This document shows positions 1-7,781 of a stretch of 11,476 bases of DNA, piece after piece. The translations under genes and the position numbers were made by a program. How positions within the stretch are numbered: the first letter of the stretch is position 1; each line of letters opens with the position of its first letter. Source of the stretch: Chitinophagaceae bacterium (GTDB lineage: Bacteria > Bacteroidota > Bacteroidia > Chitinophagales > Chitinophagaceae); NCBI GenBank assembly GCA_947442905.1, contig CANEWV010000021.1, forward strand, positions 1 through 11,476. Direction: 5' to 3'. The notes below the pieces were generated by a model that saw only the letters and a list, made by a program, of their open reading frames with translations, did no database searches and was not told where the DNA came from.

Positions 1-1082
1 CCTTTACAGATGGTAGAGACACAGACCCAAAAAGTGGACTAGGCTTTATCAAGACACTTTCAGCGCATTTACAAAATAGTGTGGGCACCATCGCTACCAT
101 CATTGGCCGTTATTACGCCATGGACCGTGACAAAAGATGGGAAAGAGTAAAGCTTGCTTATGATTGTTTAGTAAATAGTGTAGGACCCCGTGCAACGAGC
201 GCTACCAATGCTTTAGAAACCGCATACGCTGCAGACACCACCGACGAATTTTTATTACCTACTGTTATTGTAAATGATAATAACGAACCTGTTGCTGCTA
301 TCAAAGAAGGCGACGCAGTATTCTGTTTTAATTTTAGAACAGACCGTTGTAGAGAAATTACAGAAGTGTTAACGCAACAAGCATTCCCTGAATTTAACAT
401 GCAGCCATTACAACTTCATTATACCACCATGACCCAGTACGATCAAACCTTTAAAGGCGTGCATGTGGTATTTGAAAATGATAATTTACAAAATACATTA
501 GGCGAAGTGTTGGCAGCGCATGGTAAAAAGCAAATTAGAATTGCAGAAACCGAAAAATATCCGCACGTTACTTTCTTTTTTAGCGGTGGAAGAGAAAAGC
601 CTTTTGAAGGAGAAAATAGAATTATGGTGGCTTCTCCTAAAGTGGCAACCTATGATTTACAACCAGAAATGAGCGCCGTTGGCATCACCGATTTATTGGT
701 ACCAGAAATAGAAGCAGAATCTGCAGATTTTATATGCCTCAACTACGCAAACGCAGATATGGTGGGCCATACAGGCGTTTTTGAAGCAGCTATTAAAGCC
801 GTGGAAACCGTAGACGCCTGTGTAGAAAGAGTGGTGACAGCGGGTCTTGCACATGGGTATACCCTACTTGTTACTGCAGACCATGGCAATGCAGATTTTA
901 TGATCAACGAAGACGGAAGTCCTAACACGGCGCATACATTAAATTTGGTACCTTTATTTCTAGTAGATAATGAGTTAAAAGTAACCCTTAAAGCAGGTAA
1001 GCTTGGAGACATTGCTCCTACTGTTTTACAATTAATGGAATTACCAATACCGGCAGAAATGACCGGCAATATTTTAATATAA
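1..1082 (+). CDS. gpmI: 2,3-bisphosphoglycerate-independent phosphoglycerate mutase, 5'-truncated by window edge
   Basis: Interconverts 3- and 2-phosphoglycerate in glycolysis and gluconeogenesis, in the cytoplasm, with two metal ions (normally Mn). The frame is open from the first base; the first full codon is at 3 and reads FTDGRDTDP, a conserved GpmI block, so the GTG at 81 is internal and not the start. Further family blocks are NFRTDRCRE (family form NFRPDRxR), the NADMVGHTG segment, ADHGNAD (metal-binding Asp-His, codons near 879-884) and HTLNLVP (metal-binding His). About 359 residues remain of the usual roughly 510, so the N-terminal part with the catalytic phosphoserine site lies outside the window. 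The next gene starts 13 bases after the stop, so the two are probably co-transcribed. The protein belongs to the alkaline phosphatase superfamily. Identification is very secure. Confidence 0.97.
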   Translation, partial: FTDGRDTDPKSGLGFIKTLSAHLQNSVGTIATIIGRYYAMDRDKRWERVKLAYDCLVNSVGPRATSATNALETAYAADTTDEFLLPTVIVNDNNEPVAAIKEGDAVFCFNFRTDRCREITEVLTQQAFPEFNMQPLQLHYTTMTQYDQTFKGVHVVFENDNLQNTLGEVLAAHGKKQIRIAETEKYPHVTFFFSGGREKPFEGENRIMVASPKVATYDLQPEMSAVGITDLLVPEIEAESADFICLNYANADMVGHTGVFEAAIKAVETVDACVERVVTAGLAHGYTLLVTADHGNADFMINEDGSPNTAHTLNLVPLFLVDNELKVTLKAGKLGDIAPTVLQLMELPIPAEMTGNILI

Positions 1083-1095
1083 AAATTACACCCCC

Positions 1096-1587
1096 ATGAG
1101 TTTACTAAAAAAAATAGGACTTGCACTTGTTGTTGTACTGATTGTGATGCAAGCCTTTAGACCCGAAAAAAATATTTCAGACGACCATTCAAAAAATATT
1201 GCAACGCTTTATCCTGTGTCCAAAGAAGTGGATGCTATTTTAGTAAAAGCATGTAATGATTGTCATAGCAATAACTCAAAGTACCCATGGTATGCCAGTG
1301 TTCAACCGCTTGCTTGGTGGATCAATGACCATATTGTAGATGGTAAAAAACATTTTAATTTGGATGATTTTGCCAATTATAAACTGCGCAAGCAATACCA
1401 TAAAATGGAAGAAGTGATTGAGCAGGTAAAAGAAGGTGAAATGCCACTTGAATCTTATAGCCTGATCCACAACGACGCAAAATTAACCCAAGAAGAAAGG
1501 GTTGTTTTAACGAACTGGGCACAGTCTGTACTCGATGCCATGAAAGCAACTTATCCTATTGATAGTTTAATCAAGAAAAAGAATTAA
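1096..1587 (+). CDS. Membrane-anchored haem-binding domain protein (Haem_bd type, CxxCH)
   Basis: A 163-residue protein with a short basic N-terminus and one hydrophobic helix (about residues 7-21), then QAFRPEKN, the usual opening of Bacteroidota Haem_bd proteins. Residues 53-57 are CNDCH, a c-type haem attachment motif, so covalent haem on the periplasmic side is expected; this requires a cytochrome c maturation system elsewhere in the genome. The conserved aromatic stretch after it (YPWY, PLAWW) and a GEMP segment with Met116, a candidate distal haem ligand, also fit the family. The helix may stay as an anchor or be cleaved; no lipobox is visible. The role is unknown, with electron transfer or haem/redox sensing the likely options. 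The gene follows gpmI by 13 bases and ends in a terminator, so it is the last gene of that transcript. Confidence 0.88.
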   Translation: MSLLKKIGLALVVVLIVMQAFRPEKNISDDHSKNIATLYPVSKEVDAILVKACNDCHSNNSKYPWYASVQPLAWWINDHIVDGKKHFNLDDFANYKLRKQYHKMEEVIEQVKEGEMPLESYSLIHNDAKLTQEERVVLTNWAQSVLDAMKATYPIDSLIKKKN

Positions 1588-1602
1588 TAGACCCTGGTCT
1601 AT
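1587..1602. repeat. Near-perfect short palindrome just after the haem protein stop codon
   Basis: ATAGACC-CT-GGTCTAT is a 7-base inverted repeat separated by only two bases. Its first base is the last base of the TAA stop. As RNA it could fold into a 6-bp stem with a CCTG loop, without a T-run of its own; as DNA it could be a dimeric-protein site. It stands 10 bases before the terminator stem at 1613. Confidence 0.5.
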
Positions 1603-1612
1603 CCCTTTAATT

Positions 1613-1642
1613 AGCCCGCTTACTAAACTAAGCGGGCTTTTT
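1613..1642 (+). terminator. Intrinsic terminator after gpmI-haem protein transcript
   Basis: Perfect 10-bp inverted repeat AGCCCGCTTA / TAAGCGGGCT (1613-1622 with 1629-1638) around a six-base loop CTAAAC, GC-rich in its lower half and followed directly by a T-run (1638-1642). It separates the gpmI unit from engB, which therefore needs its own promoter in the 15 bases before its start or within the terminator region. Confidence 0.85.
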
Positions 1643-1652
1643 GTTAACTTGC
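1640..1652 (+). promoter_or_regulatory. Weak candidate Bacteroidota -7 element before engB
   Basis: TTAACTTGC directly precedes the engB ATG and resembles the Bacteroidota -7 consensus TAnnTTTG, but with a mismatch and no properly spaced -33 TTTG. A promoter is expected here because a terminator lies just upstream; a very short leader would result. The sequence match alone is poor. Confidence 0.25.
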
Positions 1653-1655
1653 AGC

Positions 1656-2291
1656 ATGGAAATTACAAAAGCCAGCTATTTGGTTTCTAGCCCTAGTTTT
1701 GATAAATGCCCGAAGCCAGACAGGCCCGAATATGCATTTATAGGACGCAGTAATGTAGGTAAGTCTTCTTTAATTAATATGATTACTGGTCAGAGGAGCT
1801 TAGCGAAAACTTCTGGTACGCCCGGAAAAACGCAACTTATCAATCATTTTGAAATAGAGAGCACCCTTAAAGCAAAAGCGCCAAGAAGCAAATGGTTTAT
1901 TGTTGATTTACCAGGATACGGATATGCCAAAAGATCCCAAACAGATAGAAGACGCTGGGAACAAATGATTGAAGGCTATTTCAAAAAGAGAGAAAACCTT
2001 GTACAAGTTTTTGTATTGATTGATAGTAGACATGGTCCTCAAAAAAACGATTTAGAATTTATTAGTCAATTGGATAGTTGGGGCATTGTGTTTACACTCG
2101 TGTTTACTAAAATTGACAAAGAAAAACCTGGCGTTGTTAAAAGAAATATTGAAAGCTTCTTTAATCTCTTAAAAGAGAGCTGGCAATTTTTACCGCGCCA
2201 TTTTGTAACAAGCGCCGAATTAAAAACAGGTCGTGAAGAAATGTTAGCGTTTATTGCTACCTGTAACGAAGCAGCTACAGCAGCTGAATAA
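1656..2291 (+). CDS. engB: Ribosome biogenesis GTP-binding protein EngB (YihA/YsxC)
   Basis: A TRAFAC-class GTPase needed for late assembly of the large ribosomal subunit. All five G motifs are visible in the 211-residue product: G1 GRSNVGKSS (30-38), G2 within TPGKTQ (55-60), G3 DLPGYG (84-89), G4 TKID (151-154) and G5 TSA (185-187). The KTSGTPGKTQ block is diagnostic for this family. A short Lys-rich insertion (about residues 68-79, ESTLKAKAPRSK) separates G2 from G3. The start is the ATG at 1656, giving MEITKA; a TTG 15 bases upstream in frame would add residues not seen in the family and lies in the terminator T-run. The gene is followed after 12 bases by an ABC exporter, so the two probably share a transcript. 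Confidence 0.96.
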   Translation: MEITKASYLVSSPSFDKCPKPDRPEYAFIGRSNVGKSSLINMITGQRSLAKTSGTPGKTQLINHFEIESTLKAKAPRSKWFIVDLPGYGYAKRSQTDRRRWEQMIEGYFKKRENLVQVFVLIDSRHGPQKNDLEFISQLDSWGIVFTLVFTKIDKEKPGVVKRNIESFFNLLKESWQFLPRHFVTSAELKTGREEMLAFIATCNEAATAAE

Positions 2292-2303
2292 TTATACTCT
2301 ATT

Positions 2304-4073
2304 ATGAAATTACTCATCACCTATTTAAAGCCCTACAAAGGGCTTGTACTTTTAGCGTTACTACTTGCAGGTATTAACCAAACCTTTTCTTTATTTGATC
2401 CCATGATATTTGGGAAGCTGATTGATCAGTTTGCAAATCATGCAAAAACCAATGCCGACGGTAGTTTTAGATCTGAAAGCGAGTTTATCAAAGGCATCAT
2501 GGGTATGCTTTTTTTACTTGTGGGCACAGCCATGGTAAGTAGGCTAGCAAAGGCTTTTCAGGATTATACGGTGAATGTAGTGATACAAAAATTTGGTGCT
2601 AAAATATTTACCGACGGGCTCCAGCACTCTATGCGTTTACCCTATCAAGATTTTGAAGATCAACGCAGTGGTGAAACACTATCCATCTTAACAAAAGTAA
2701 GAGCCGATACCGAAAAATTTATTGGCTATGTTACGAATGTGCTATTTGGCATTATCGTAAGTGTCATTTTCGTATCTATTTATGCAACCAGACTACACTG
2801 GTCGATTGTGCCAATTTATTTAGGTGGCGCACTACTGATTGGCGCCGTTACCAATTTACTGAGTAAAAAAATTAAAGTAATTCAAAAAGCAATTGTTGGT
2901 GAAACCACTGCACTTGCAGGCACCACCACCGAAAGCTTACGAAATATTGAGCTTGTTAAAAGCTTAGGCTTAACAGACCAAGAAGTAAAAAGACTCAATA
3001 CCAATACCTATAAAATTTTAGGACTTGAACTTAAAAAAGTAAAAAGTATTCGTTCTCTCAGTTTTATACAAGGGACGCTTGTTAATTTTTTAAGACAAGT
3101 AATCACTTTTACACTCATGTGGCTTATTTATAGAGACGTTTTAACGGTAGGCCAATTAATATCGTTACAATTTTATAGCTTCTTTATTTTTGGACCACTT
3201 CAAGAAATTGGCAGCATCATTTTAAGTTATAGAGAAGCAGAAGCATCGCTTCAAAATTTTCATAAACTCATGAGTCGTGAAGTAGAAGCAAGGCCCGAAC
3301 ATCCAACAAATGTTGGTGCTGTTCAAACCCTTTCGTTTTCGGGCGTTTCTTTTCAACACCAAAGCGCACAGTTTAAGGCACTTGACAATATCTCATTTGA
3401 CGTTAAACTAGGCGAAACCATTGCCTTTGTAGGCCCTTCCGGTGCAGGCAAAAGTACCCTTGTTAAATTACTGGTAGGCCTTTATAGACCTCAAATTGGG
3501 CATATCGAATACAATGGTGCCAAAGAAAGTGATATTGATTTTGAAGAACTCAGAAATCAAATTGGTTTTGTTACACAGGATACACAATTATTTGCGGGTA
3601 CCATCAGAGAAAATTTAAGCTTTGTTTACCCTGGTGCTACCGATGCTGAAATGATTGTAGCACTTGAAAAAGCAAGTTGCCATTCTATTTTATCCAAAGC
3701 TCAACAAGGACTAGATAGTATTATTGGTGAAGGCGGTTTAAAACTAAGTGGTGGTGAAAAACAAAGATTGTCGATAGCGCGTGCACTACTCAGACATCCG
3801 CACTTACTTATTTTTGACGAAGCAACTTCATCACTTGATAGTATTACAGAAGAAGAAATTACAAGAACCATTCATGCTATTTCTGAAGAACGCGAGCAAA
3901 TTACGGTGATGATTGCGCATAGGTTAAGTACCATCATGCATGCCAACCGTATTTATGTATTAGAAAAAGGGCAGATCGTTGAAACCGGAACACACGAAGC
4001 ATTACTCGCCGAAAAAGGACTTTATTTTGCCATGTGGCGTCAACAAATTGGAGAAAGAAAAGTAACGCGCTAA
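2304..4073 (+). CDS. ABC exporter half-transporter (fused permease and ATPase)
   Basis: A 589-residue type IV (MsbA/MdlB-like) half-transporter expected to act as a homodimer or heterodimer in the inner membrane. The N-terminal 310 or so residues contain hydrophobic helices starting at residue 13 with the usual coupling-helix region; the C-terminal half is a complete ATPase. Visible motifs: Walker A GPSGAGKST (377-385), Q-loop VTQDTQ with Gln425, signature LSGGE (481-485), Walker B ending in Asp505-Glu506 followed by ATSSLD, and H-loop His539 in AHRLST. All catalytic residues are intact, so it should be active alone. Substrate cannot be told from sequence; lipid, peptide or drug export are all possible. 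The start ATG is 12 bases after engB. No accessory membrane-fusion gene is adjacent. Confidence 0.93.
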   Translation: MKLLITYLKPYKGLVLLALLLAGINQTFSLFDPMIFGKLIDQFANHAKTNADGSFRSESEFIKGIMGMLFLLVGTAMVSRLAKAFQDYTVNVVIQKFGAKIFTDGLQHSMRLPYQDFEDQRSGETLSILTKVRADTEKFIGYVTNVLFGIIVSVIFVSIYATRLHWSIVPIYLGGALLIGAVTNLLSKKIKVIQKAIVGETTALAGTTTESLRNIELVKSLGLTDQEVKRLNTNTYKILGLELKKVKSIRSLSFIQGTLVNFLRQVITFTLMWLIYRDVLTVGQLISLQFYSFFIFGPLQEIGSIILSYREAEASLQNFHKLMSREVEARPEHPTNVGAVQTLSFSGVSFQHQSAQFKALDNISFDVKLGETIAFVGPSGAGKSTLVKLLVGLYRPQIGHIEYNGAKESDIDFEELRNQIGFVTQDTQLFAGTIRENLSFVYPGATDAEMIVALEKASCHSILSKAQQGLDSIIGEGGLKLSGGEKQRLSIARALLRHPHLLIFDEATSSLDSITEEEITRTIHAISEEREQITVMIAHRLSTIMHANRIYVLEKGQIVETGTHEALLAEKGLYFAMWRQQIGERKVTR

Positions 4074-4092
4074 ATAGGGCGTCTTATTCTTT
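4054..4092. terminator. Possible bidirectional terminator between convergent genes
   Basis: The ABC exporter and the DUF2721 gene converge with only 10 bases between their stops. An imperfect stem can be drawn: AAAGAA with TTCTTT, AAG with CTT, and ACGC (4065-4068) with GCGT (4079-4082), with small bulges and a 10-base loop. The A-rich left arm and T-rich right arm would supply a T-run on each strand. The GC core is only four pairs, so this is a tentative call. Confidence 0.25.
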
Positions 4093-4527
4093 ACCAAATT
4101 TCTTTTTAAAGTATTCAATTACAGAAGGATCTTCGAGACCTTCCATATCACTAAGCTCCAACTCAAGCGCCTTGGTACTTAATTGAATTTCTAAAAGTGA
4201 AAGTAATAAAGAAGCAGAAAAAGAAATTAAGCTGATTGCAAAAACAATATTTGCAGCTAACATATACTGAACATAAATAAGGTACATACAAAGGATGCAT
4301 CCTAAAAAGGTAACCACGCCAAGTGCTTGCATATTTTTAATAAGCTTTAAGCGGTAGCGTAAATTTTTTATTTGACCGTGTATGATATGTTTTTGCTCTT
4401 GATTTTGGTATTTATCATGCAAGCTTCTAACCCTACTACTGAGTGCTAAAAACCTGTTGGTATAGGCTAGCATAATCAAACTAATGGCCGGAAAAAGAAG
4501 GGCTGGTGTATTAAAACTAATTTCCAT
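4084..4527 (-). CDS. DUF2721 family small membrane protein
   Basis: A 147-residue integral membrane protein. The N-terminal block TPALLFPAISLIMLAYTNRF (7-26) is the typical opening of DUF2721 proteins and forms the first helix; a charged, probably helical cytoplasmic stretch (about 30-65) follows, then two more hydrophobic helices (about 68-90 and 92-112) and an acidic tail. The ATG at 4527 is preferred because the family begins with this MEISFNTP-like segment; a TTG at 4557 would add ten residues with no family support. Function is unknown for the family. It is third in a minus-strand run, 32 bases after the DUF1501 gene, and may have its own promoter in that gap. Confidence 0.82.
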   Translation of the reverse strand: MEISFNTPALLFPAISLIMLAYTNRFLALSSRVRSLHDKYQNQEQKHIIHGQIKNLRYRLKLIKNMQALGVVTFLGCILCMYLIYVQYMLAANIVFAISLISFSASLLLSLLEIQLSTKALELELSDMEGLEDPSVIEYFKKKFGKE

Positions 4528-4531
4528 GATA

Positions 4532-4562
4532 CAAAGTAAGCAAGAATATGAACGCAAACCTA
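4532..4562 (-). promoter_or_regulatory. Candidate promoter for the DUF2721 gene
   Basis: On the minus strand the gap before the DUF2721 ATG holds TAGGTTTG (4562-4555), an exact match to the Bacteroidota -7 consensus TAnnTTTG, and TACTTTG (4538-4532), a shorter near match. No -33 TTTG lies at the right distance before the first; the TTTG inside the first element lies 16 bases before the second, slightly short. A separate promoter is therefore plausible but unproven. Confidence 0.3.
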
Positions 4563-6137
4563 TTTGACTTTTAACATCGTATGCACCTGTTGCACAGACA
4601 TGTTTTGCAACCTCGCATAATATACCCCAGCAGGAAGACTACCAGAATCAAATACAACCGTATAGGTTCCAGCAGCATAATCACGATCCGTTAAATTCGT
4701 AATCACGCGCCCTAACATGTCCATCACCTGAATAAGGGTGTGTCCACCAGCTGTTTTAAAGGAGATAACCGTTTTACTGGTAAATGGATTGGGATAATTA
4801 TGAACTAAGTCTTCGCCCGATAAATTAACGGCTTTCTTACATGCTGCTGCATTGACAAGTGGAAGTGTTTGAAAATTTTTGAGCATAATTTGCTGCAAGT
4901 CGGTATCAGAAACGCAAAGCCAATTAGACAGTAGCGTTGCATATACACTTCTAAAATCAAATTCAAAAGGTACATTTTCTCCAACCGTAACGTTAGCACC
5001 AAATTTAGGCGTAGCCCCTAAAACACCGGGTATTACATTTTTTCCAAAAACAAATAATGGCGCTGCTGCACCATGGTCGGTACCGGAACTGCCATTGGAT
5101 TTAACGCGTCTTCCAAATTCAGAAAATGTCATACCCGCCACACGATCATCTACACCTAAAAATTTAAGGTCTTTTTGAAAAGCCCTAATTGCATCACTTA
5201 CTTTACCTAACAAAGTGGCATGTGCGCCAGTGGTTGTGTCTGTGGCATTTACTTGAACCGCATGGGTATCAAAGCCGCCAAAATTAACCATGTATACACG
5301 GGTTTTTAAACCACCCTTAATAAGTCTCGCAACAATTTTTAATTGATCTGCCAAAGAATTACTTGTTGGATAGGTCACTTGTGTTGGCACTTTAGCTGCA
5401 GCATCTTTTATAACAGATGCATACTGCTGTGTTTGTTGCGCCACCATACGCACAAAATTTAATTCTTTTCCGGCGGGGGTATTAGGTGCCGTATCACGAA
5501 CACCATTGATTAAATTATAAAAACTAGATGTGTTACTAATGCTCATGCCCATACTTACTGCTGGGCCCTGAAATGTTAATGATGTAGCAGAACCAATTTG
5601 AATCGCTAGTGGATCTGTCATCGTAGCATTGGGATATCCATTTGGAAAATTTGGAAACTCGGCATCTAAAAATCTTCCCGCCCATCCACTATTGACAACC
5701 GTATTACTATCACTCGCACTCATCCAAATATCGGTAGCCCTAAAGTGAGAAAAACTTGGTTGCGGATAACCCACTGATTGTACAATATTTAATTCGCCAT
5801 CGTCATACATGGCCTGAAGGCCTGTCATAGCAGGGTGTAAGCCCGCTTTGGTAACGCCTGATAATTTCAAAACTTTATCTTCCGGAATATAAATATTAGA
5901 ACGCGCGTTTACATAATTAGAAAAGTTATCGAGCGGAATCACCATATTCAATCCATCATTACCGCCATTTAATTGAATGATAACAAGTACGTGATCATTT
6001 TCGATAGCGGCAGGAAGCAAGAGTGATTGTGCAATGGGATCTTCTGCGCCAAATGCCTTAAATGAAAATCCACCCACAAGCGATGGTATCACTACACCAG
6101 CGGGGACAGTATTTTTTAAGAAATCTCTACGTTTCAT
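4560..6137 (-). CDS. DUF1501 protein with Tat signal peptide and T9SS type A sorting domain
   Basis: A 525-residue exported protein. The N-terminus MKRRDFLKN fits the twin-arginine consensus (Arg3-Arg4, Phe6-Leu7-Lys8), followed by a weakly hydrophobic stretch, a Lys in the c-region (Lys27, typical of Sec avoidance) and likely cleavage after AFGA (28-31). The DUF1501 domain (about 48-430) belongs to the alkaline phosphatase clan; visible landmarks are QLNGGNDGLN (55-64), GFDTH (288-292), SEFGRR and GTDHG (Asp354-His355). Residues from about 438 form a T9SS type A domain: NYPNPF (447-452), a MLGR core and a C-terminal VxxxLKVK, predicting transport across the outer membrane. Enzymatic activity is unknown for DUF1501. 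It follows the DUF1800 gene by 12 bases, the usual pairing of these two families. Confidence 0.93.
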   Translation of the reverse strand: MKRRDFLKNTVPAGVVIPSLVGGFSFKAFGAEDPIAQSLLLPAAIENDHVLVIIQLNGGNDGLNMVIPLDNFSNYVNARSNIYIPEDKVLKLSGVTKAGLHPAMTGLQAMYDDGELNIVQSVGYPQPSFSHFRATDIWMSASDSNTVVNSGWAGRFLDAEFPNFPNGYPNATMTDPLAIQIGSATSLTFQGPAVSMGMSISNTSSFYNLINGVRDTAPNTPAGKELNFVRMVAQQTQQYASVIKDAAAKVPTQVTYPTSNSLADQLKIVARLIKGGLKTRVYMVNFGGFDTHAVQVNATDTTTGAHATLLGKVSDAIRAFQKDLKFLGVDDRVAGMTFSEFGRRVKSNGSSGTDHGAAAPLFVFGKNVIPGVLGATPKFGANVTVGENVPFEFDFRSVYATLLSNWLCVSDTDLQQIMLKNFQTLPLVNAAACKKAVNLSGEDLVHNYPNPFTSKTVISFKTAGGHTLIQVMDMLGRVITNLTDRDYAAGTYTVVFDSGSLPAGVYYARLQNMSVQQVHTMLKVK

Positions 6138-6149
6138 GGGGGGATGATT

Positions 6150-7781
6150 TTAGGCTAGTTGATACTCGGCTAGATTCATTAAATATTTTACAAGGTCGCG
6201 TATTTTAGTACGAACCGAAGTGGTATTGGCAGCGTTGGTTGGTGTGGATATATATAAATCCCAGGCCTGTGTCCAATAAATATCTAGGCTTTGACCATTT
6301 AGTAAGATGTCTTTCTTTAGCTGTGCCTTTGATGCAGCAGAGATATCAAGACCCAATAAACGTTCTGTTAATTCAGCAATAAATGCATTTGGATCGCCGG
6401 GATTAGCAAAGGTTTTTGCATAAGCTAGTGTATCGAGTTGAATTTTTTTACTATTAAACGTATAGCCGTTCACTAGCATCGTATCCGTAAACTGATTGCG
6501 CTTAGGCAGGGTATCACTATTGATCCAGATTTCATTGAATTGAGGCTCTTGGTAATAAGCCTTCCATCCACTAACATCAGGAGGATCACCTAAGTTTTGT
6601 TGCATATTACTAAGCCAACTAACCATGTAATTATAAAATCCATAATTGGTTACATAATCCGTGTCAGGCTGAAAAACAATTTCCGATTCTCTGCAAAATC
6701 CAATCACGAGTTCGGCAGGGCTTTTAATAACACAACCTCTAGATAATGCATCAAAAAAATGTTCACTTTTTAAAAGCATATCTAGCACCGGAAGTATTTC
6801 ATAATTACTGGAACGAAATAAATTAGCGAGTGGTGTTATAACATTTTGCTCGACAGTATCATCAATATCATAATACACAAACCACCTGTAAAGCCTTCTA
6901 CACATGTATTTTGCCACTTCTTGCGTAGCAAAAATCATATTTAGTAAATCATCTAATTCCTGTTCTCCGGCTGTCGCAGTATTGCGACCGGTGATGACTG
7001 TATTATTAAAAAAAGATGAAAATGTTTTATTGCCGGCGTCATGTCTGGATGCCGTAAAATAAGAACTTAAAGTGGTTGCATTGTTGCGCCATCCTGTTAA
7101 TACCCTGGCTGCTGCTTTTACATCCGCCTCTGTATACAAAGAATCTGGCCCTTTCCCACAACAAAAAAGTTCTTGAATTTCACGCGCATAGTTTTCGTCA
7201 GGAGCCGTAAGCGTATTGTACTGCCCATTTAAATAAACGAGCATGCCCGGATCAAGGGTAATATTTTTTGTAAGTGTTTTGAAATTCCCAAGTGCACTGG
7301 TGCGTAGCAAATCATGATGCTTGTATACGAATTGCGCATTGCTGATGTCATTGGTTTCAGTGGCATAATGATTGTGCCAAAAAAGCGTCATCTTTTCACG
7401 AATGCTTCGGTCTTGATTGATAAGATTTCCAATCCACCATTTTTTAAATGATGACCGTCTATAACTAGCAATGGTGCCGTCATTGTTAATATCACCTACC
7501 CAAGTGGTTCCCGCCGCAATATTTGTATCTGGAACAAGTGTAGTAGCAGCTACTACATATTCTTTTACCGGAGGCGCCGGTAATGGCGCCGTAGGATTCA
7601 ATAATTCACCAACAACCTGGGTAACAGATTTGCCAGAGAAATATGCCATATCGGCTTTTGTGGCACCAAAAAGGGTTCGTCTTAATAGATGCCTGAGTTC
7701 AGGTGCCCCAAAACTACCAGCATATGGTTGTAAGCCAGTGGTTGGCGGTGGGGTAAACTCAGTGAATCTGTTTTTTTCCAT
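6150..7781 (-). CDS. DUF1800 family protein, without signal peptide
   Basis: A 543-residue protein with clear DUF1800 landmarks: LRHLLRRTLFGAT (29-41), EKMTLFWHNHYATE, YAREIQELF (198-206; family form YARELMELFTLG), VKAAARVLTGW, SPAELVIGF and GDPPDVSGW (398-406). Family function is unknown; it nearly always sits beside a DUF1501 gene, as here. The N-terminus MEKNRFTEFTPPPTTG is hydrophilic and shows no Sec, Tat or lipoprotein signal. The start is well fixed: an in-frame TAA lies six codons upstream, so no longer form with a signal is possible without a sequence error. There is no T9SS domain at the C-terminus either. The gene is first in its operon and divergent from the ECF sigma gene across a 116-base intergenic region. 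Confidence 0.92.
   Translation of the reverse strand: MEKNRFTEFTPPPTTGLQPYAGSFGAPELRHLLRRTLFGATKADMAYFSGKSVTQVVGELLNPTAPLPAPPVKEYVVAATTLVPDTNIAAGTTWVGDINNDGTIASYRRSSFKKWWIGNLINQDRSIREKMTLFWHNHYATETNDISNAQFVYKHHDLLRTSALGNFKTLTKNITLDPGMLVYLNGQYNTLTAPDENYAREIQELFCCGKGPDSLYTEADVKAAARVLTGWRNNATTLSSYFTASRHDAGNKTFSSFFNNTVITGRNTATAGEQELDDLLNMIFATQEVAKYMCRRLYRWFVYYDIDDTVEQNVITPLANLFRSSNYEILPVLDMLLKSEHFFDALSRGCVIKSPAELVIGFCRESEIVFQPDTDYVTNYGFYNYMVSWLSNMQQNLGDPPDVSGWKAYYQEPQFNEIWINSDTLPKRNQFTDTMLVNGYTFNSKKIQLDTLAYAKTFANPGDPNAFIAELTERLLGLDISAASKAQLKKDILLNGQSLDIYWTQAWDLYISTPTNAANTTSVRTKIRDLVKYLMNLAEYQLA

Noticed and set aside
81..1082. Independent gene starting at GTG 81
   Set aside because: The same frame is open to the window edge and encodes conserved GpmI residues upstream (FTDGRDTDP), so the GTG is internal.
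743..1126. Minus-strand open frame opposite the gpmI end and haem protein start
   Set aside because: Shadow of gpmI; no domain, composition unlike a real protein, and it would overlap two well-supported genes.
4555..4562. TAGGTTTG as a strong promoter
   Set aside because: It matches the -7 consensus but no -33 TTTG lies at the normal distance upstream, so it is kept only as a low-confidence candidate.
4879..5178. Plus-strand open frame inside the DUF1501 gene
   Set aside because: Antisense shadow of a strongly conserved coding region with no recognisable motif.
7565..7592. GC-rich palindromic and repeated GGCGCC stretch
   Set aside because: It lies inside DUF1800 and encodes a Pro/Ala-rich segment (PLPAPPVKE); the symmetry follows from the codons used for Pro and Ala.
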